Notes under the pieces: generated by a model
Database searches by the model: none
What the model was told of the DNA's origin: nothing
What the model saw: the letters and a program-made list of their open reading frames with translations, nothing else
Made by a program: the position numbers and the translations under genes
Shown: one piece after another, positions 6,514 through 7,570 of the stretch
How positions within the stretch are numbered: position 1 is the first letter of the stretch
How the letters are laid out: each line of letters opens with the position of its first letter
Origin: an uncultured Verrucomicrobiales bacterium
Lineage (GTDB): Bacteria > Verrucomicrobiota > Verrucomicrobiae > Limisphaerales > CANJSG01
Reading direction: 5' to 3'
Assembly (NCBI GenBank): GCA_946480965.1
Contig: CAMLMI010000227.1
Location: 1 to 7,570, forward strand
Length of the DNA stretch: 7,570 bases

Positions 6514-7570
6514 ATGGAAACGGGCCTTCTCCAATTTCCCTTGCTGGCCGACGGCGCCGGGCACCTGGTCTGGGCGTTGCCGCTCTTTGTCCTGGCGGTG
6601 GCGCTGCTCGCGGGGGCGGCGCTGGTGTTCCATCTGGTCCTCGGGGCTCCGGCCGCCCGGGTCGAACGCGCGCGCTTCTTTCTGCACCTGCTGGAGTGCG
6701 GCGCGCGCCTCGGCAAGTCGCCCGGGCAAACCGTGGCCGAGCTGGCCCAAACCCGGACGCTGGATCTCGGCGCGCGCTTCCATCTGGTGGCGGCGCATCT
6801 GGCCTCGGGCCTGACGCTCTCCCGCGCCCTGGACCGGGTGCCGAGGTTCCTGCCGCCGCCGATCCGCGCGATGCTCGCGGTTGGCGAGGAACTGGGCGAT
6901 CCGGCCAAGGTCCTGCCCGCCTGCCGCGCGCTGCTGGGACGCGGGGCGGGCAACCGTCACGCCGCCCTGCTCATGCCGCTGGTGCTGCTGTCCGTGCTGC
7001 TCCCGCTGGCCATCGCGGCGACCGCGGTGTTCCACTGGACGATCGCGCCCCGGGTGAACGCCGTGTTTTCCGGGCTGGTCGAGTGGCATGCGGGCGGAGC
7101 CTCCGGCGCGCAGGATTTGTGGGCGGGCACGCGCCGCTGGCTGCCCGTTTTCCTCGGCGTGCTGGCCGGACTTTGGGTGTTTTGCGCCGGGGCGGCCTTT
7201 CTGGTGCTGGCCGGGCCGAGGGTGAGGGAATGGACCGGGGGCGAACGCCTGCTGTGGCTCTTTCCCTGGGTGCGGCGCCGGTGCCGCCGGGACTTCGCCG
7301 CCATGTTGGCCGTGTTGCTGGACGCCGGAGTGCCGGAGCGCCGCGCGTTGGCCCTGGCCGCCGAAACCACCGGCCAGCGGCAGTTCATCGCCAAGGTGGC
7401 CCGTGCTTCCGCTCAACTGGAGAAGGGGGCCGGACTCGCCCAGGTCGTCGAGCAGATCGAGGGGCGCGGCGAGTTCGCCTGGCGGTTGACCAATGCGCTC
7501 CGGGCCGGAGGCCGGTTCCTCGACGCCATCCAGGGCTGGCTCGTTTCGCTGGAGCTGAAGGCGGAACGCT
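6514..7570 (+). CDS. Second GspF/PilC-like platform protein, cut by the right edge
   Basis: The frame opened by ATG at 6514 stays open to the last base (352 complete codons, no stop), so the 3' end lies outside. The product is a second, strongly diverged F-family membrane protein. It has an N-terminal hydrophobic segment (~19-43), a first F domain (~52-142) with a well-kept family motif VGEELGDPAKVL (123-134), TM segments at ~151-171 and ~210-233, and a second F domain (from ~250), with AAMLAVLLDAGVPERRALAL at 262-281. The motif in the second half is degenerate (RAGGRFLDAI, 330-339). A final TM segment is expected beyond the edge. The extra TM before the first F domain is not standard for GspF. 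It follows the first F-family gene after 15 bp, so the two are almost certainly one transcript. The A/L/G-rich composition matches its neighbour, giving no sign of recent transfer. Confidence 0.83.
   Translation, partial: METGLLQFPLLADGAGHLVWALPLFVLAVALLAGAALVFHLVLGAPAARVERARFFLHLLECGARLGKSPGQTVAELAQTRTLDLGARFHLVAAHLASGLTLSRALDRVPRFLPPPIRAMLAVGEELGDPAKVLPACRALLGRGAGNRHAALLMPLVLLSVLLPLAIAATAVFHWTIAPRVNAVFSGLVEWHAGGASGAQDLWAGTRRWLPVFLGVLAGLWVFCAGAAFLVLAGPRVREWTGGERLLWLFPWVRRRCRRDFAAMLAVLLDAGVPERRALALAAETTGQRQFIAKVARASAQLEKGAGLAQVVEQIEGRGEFAWRLTNALRAGGRFLDAIQGWLVSLELKAER

Noticed and set aside
5464..7416. A 650-codon minus-strand open frame opposite the GspF-like genes.
   Set aside because: The product is Gln/Arg/Pro/Gly-rich with no domain or signal, and it lies antisense to two convincing membrane protein genes; this is a composition artefact.
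1..7570. Search for CRISPR repeats, transposase genes, tRNA genes and direct repeats marking a mobile element.
   Set aside because: Nothing of the kind is visible. Coding density, base composition and gene types are those of an ordinary chromosomal region.

Overview
The window is G+C-rich (roughly two thirds G+C by eye), densely coded chromosomal DNA from a Gram-negative bacterium. The Gram-negative assignment rests on a lipoprotein with a lipobox, a periplasmic tail-specific protease, an exported FKBP-type isomerase and type II secretion/type IV pilus platform proteins. The gene set and the style of the GreA/GreB-like and TPR proteins would fit Verrucomicrobiota or a related PVC lineage. That placement is an impression from family resemblance, not a demonstrated result.

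Layout. Bases 2-1145 (+ strand) hold the 3' part of an S-methyl-5'-thioadenosine phosphorylase gene, followed 19 bp later by a small GreA/GreB-family protein. A 25-bp convergent junction separates these from a minus-strand cluster read from 5285 down to 1171: an exported FKBP-type peptidyl-prolyl isomerase, then a Prc-type carboxy-terminal processing protease whose ATG overlaps the FKBP stop codon (TGATG), then a TPR-repeat lipoprotein 36 bp further on. A 190-bp divergent intergenic region (5286-5475) holds a candidate promoter for the minus-strand cluster. On its other side, two tandem plus-strand genes encode diverged GspF/PilC-like inner-membrane platform proteins. The second starts at 6514 and runs off the right edge without a stop.

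How the genes may work together. The minus-strand trio looks like an envelope protein-quality-control operon: a proline isomerase/chaperone, a processive periplasmic protease, and a TPR lipoprotein. In E. coli the TPR outer-membrane lipoprotein NlpI is the adaptor that delivers substrates to Prc, but nlpI and prc are not neighbours there. A TPR lipoprotein encoded directly behind prc is therefore a natural candidate adaptor, and it is the most interesting hypothesis in the window. The two GspF-like proteins probably form a paired inner-membrane platform for a pilus or pseudopilus machine whose other genes would lie to the right. No tRNA, rRNA, CRISPR array, insertion sequence or clear intrinsic terminator was seen.
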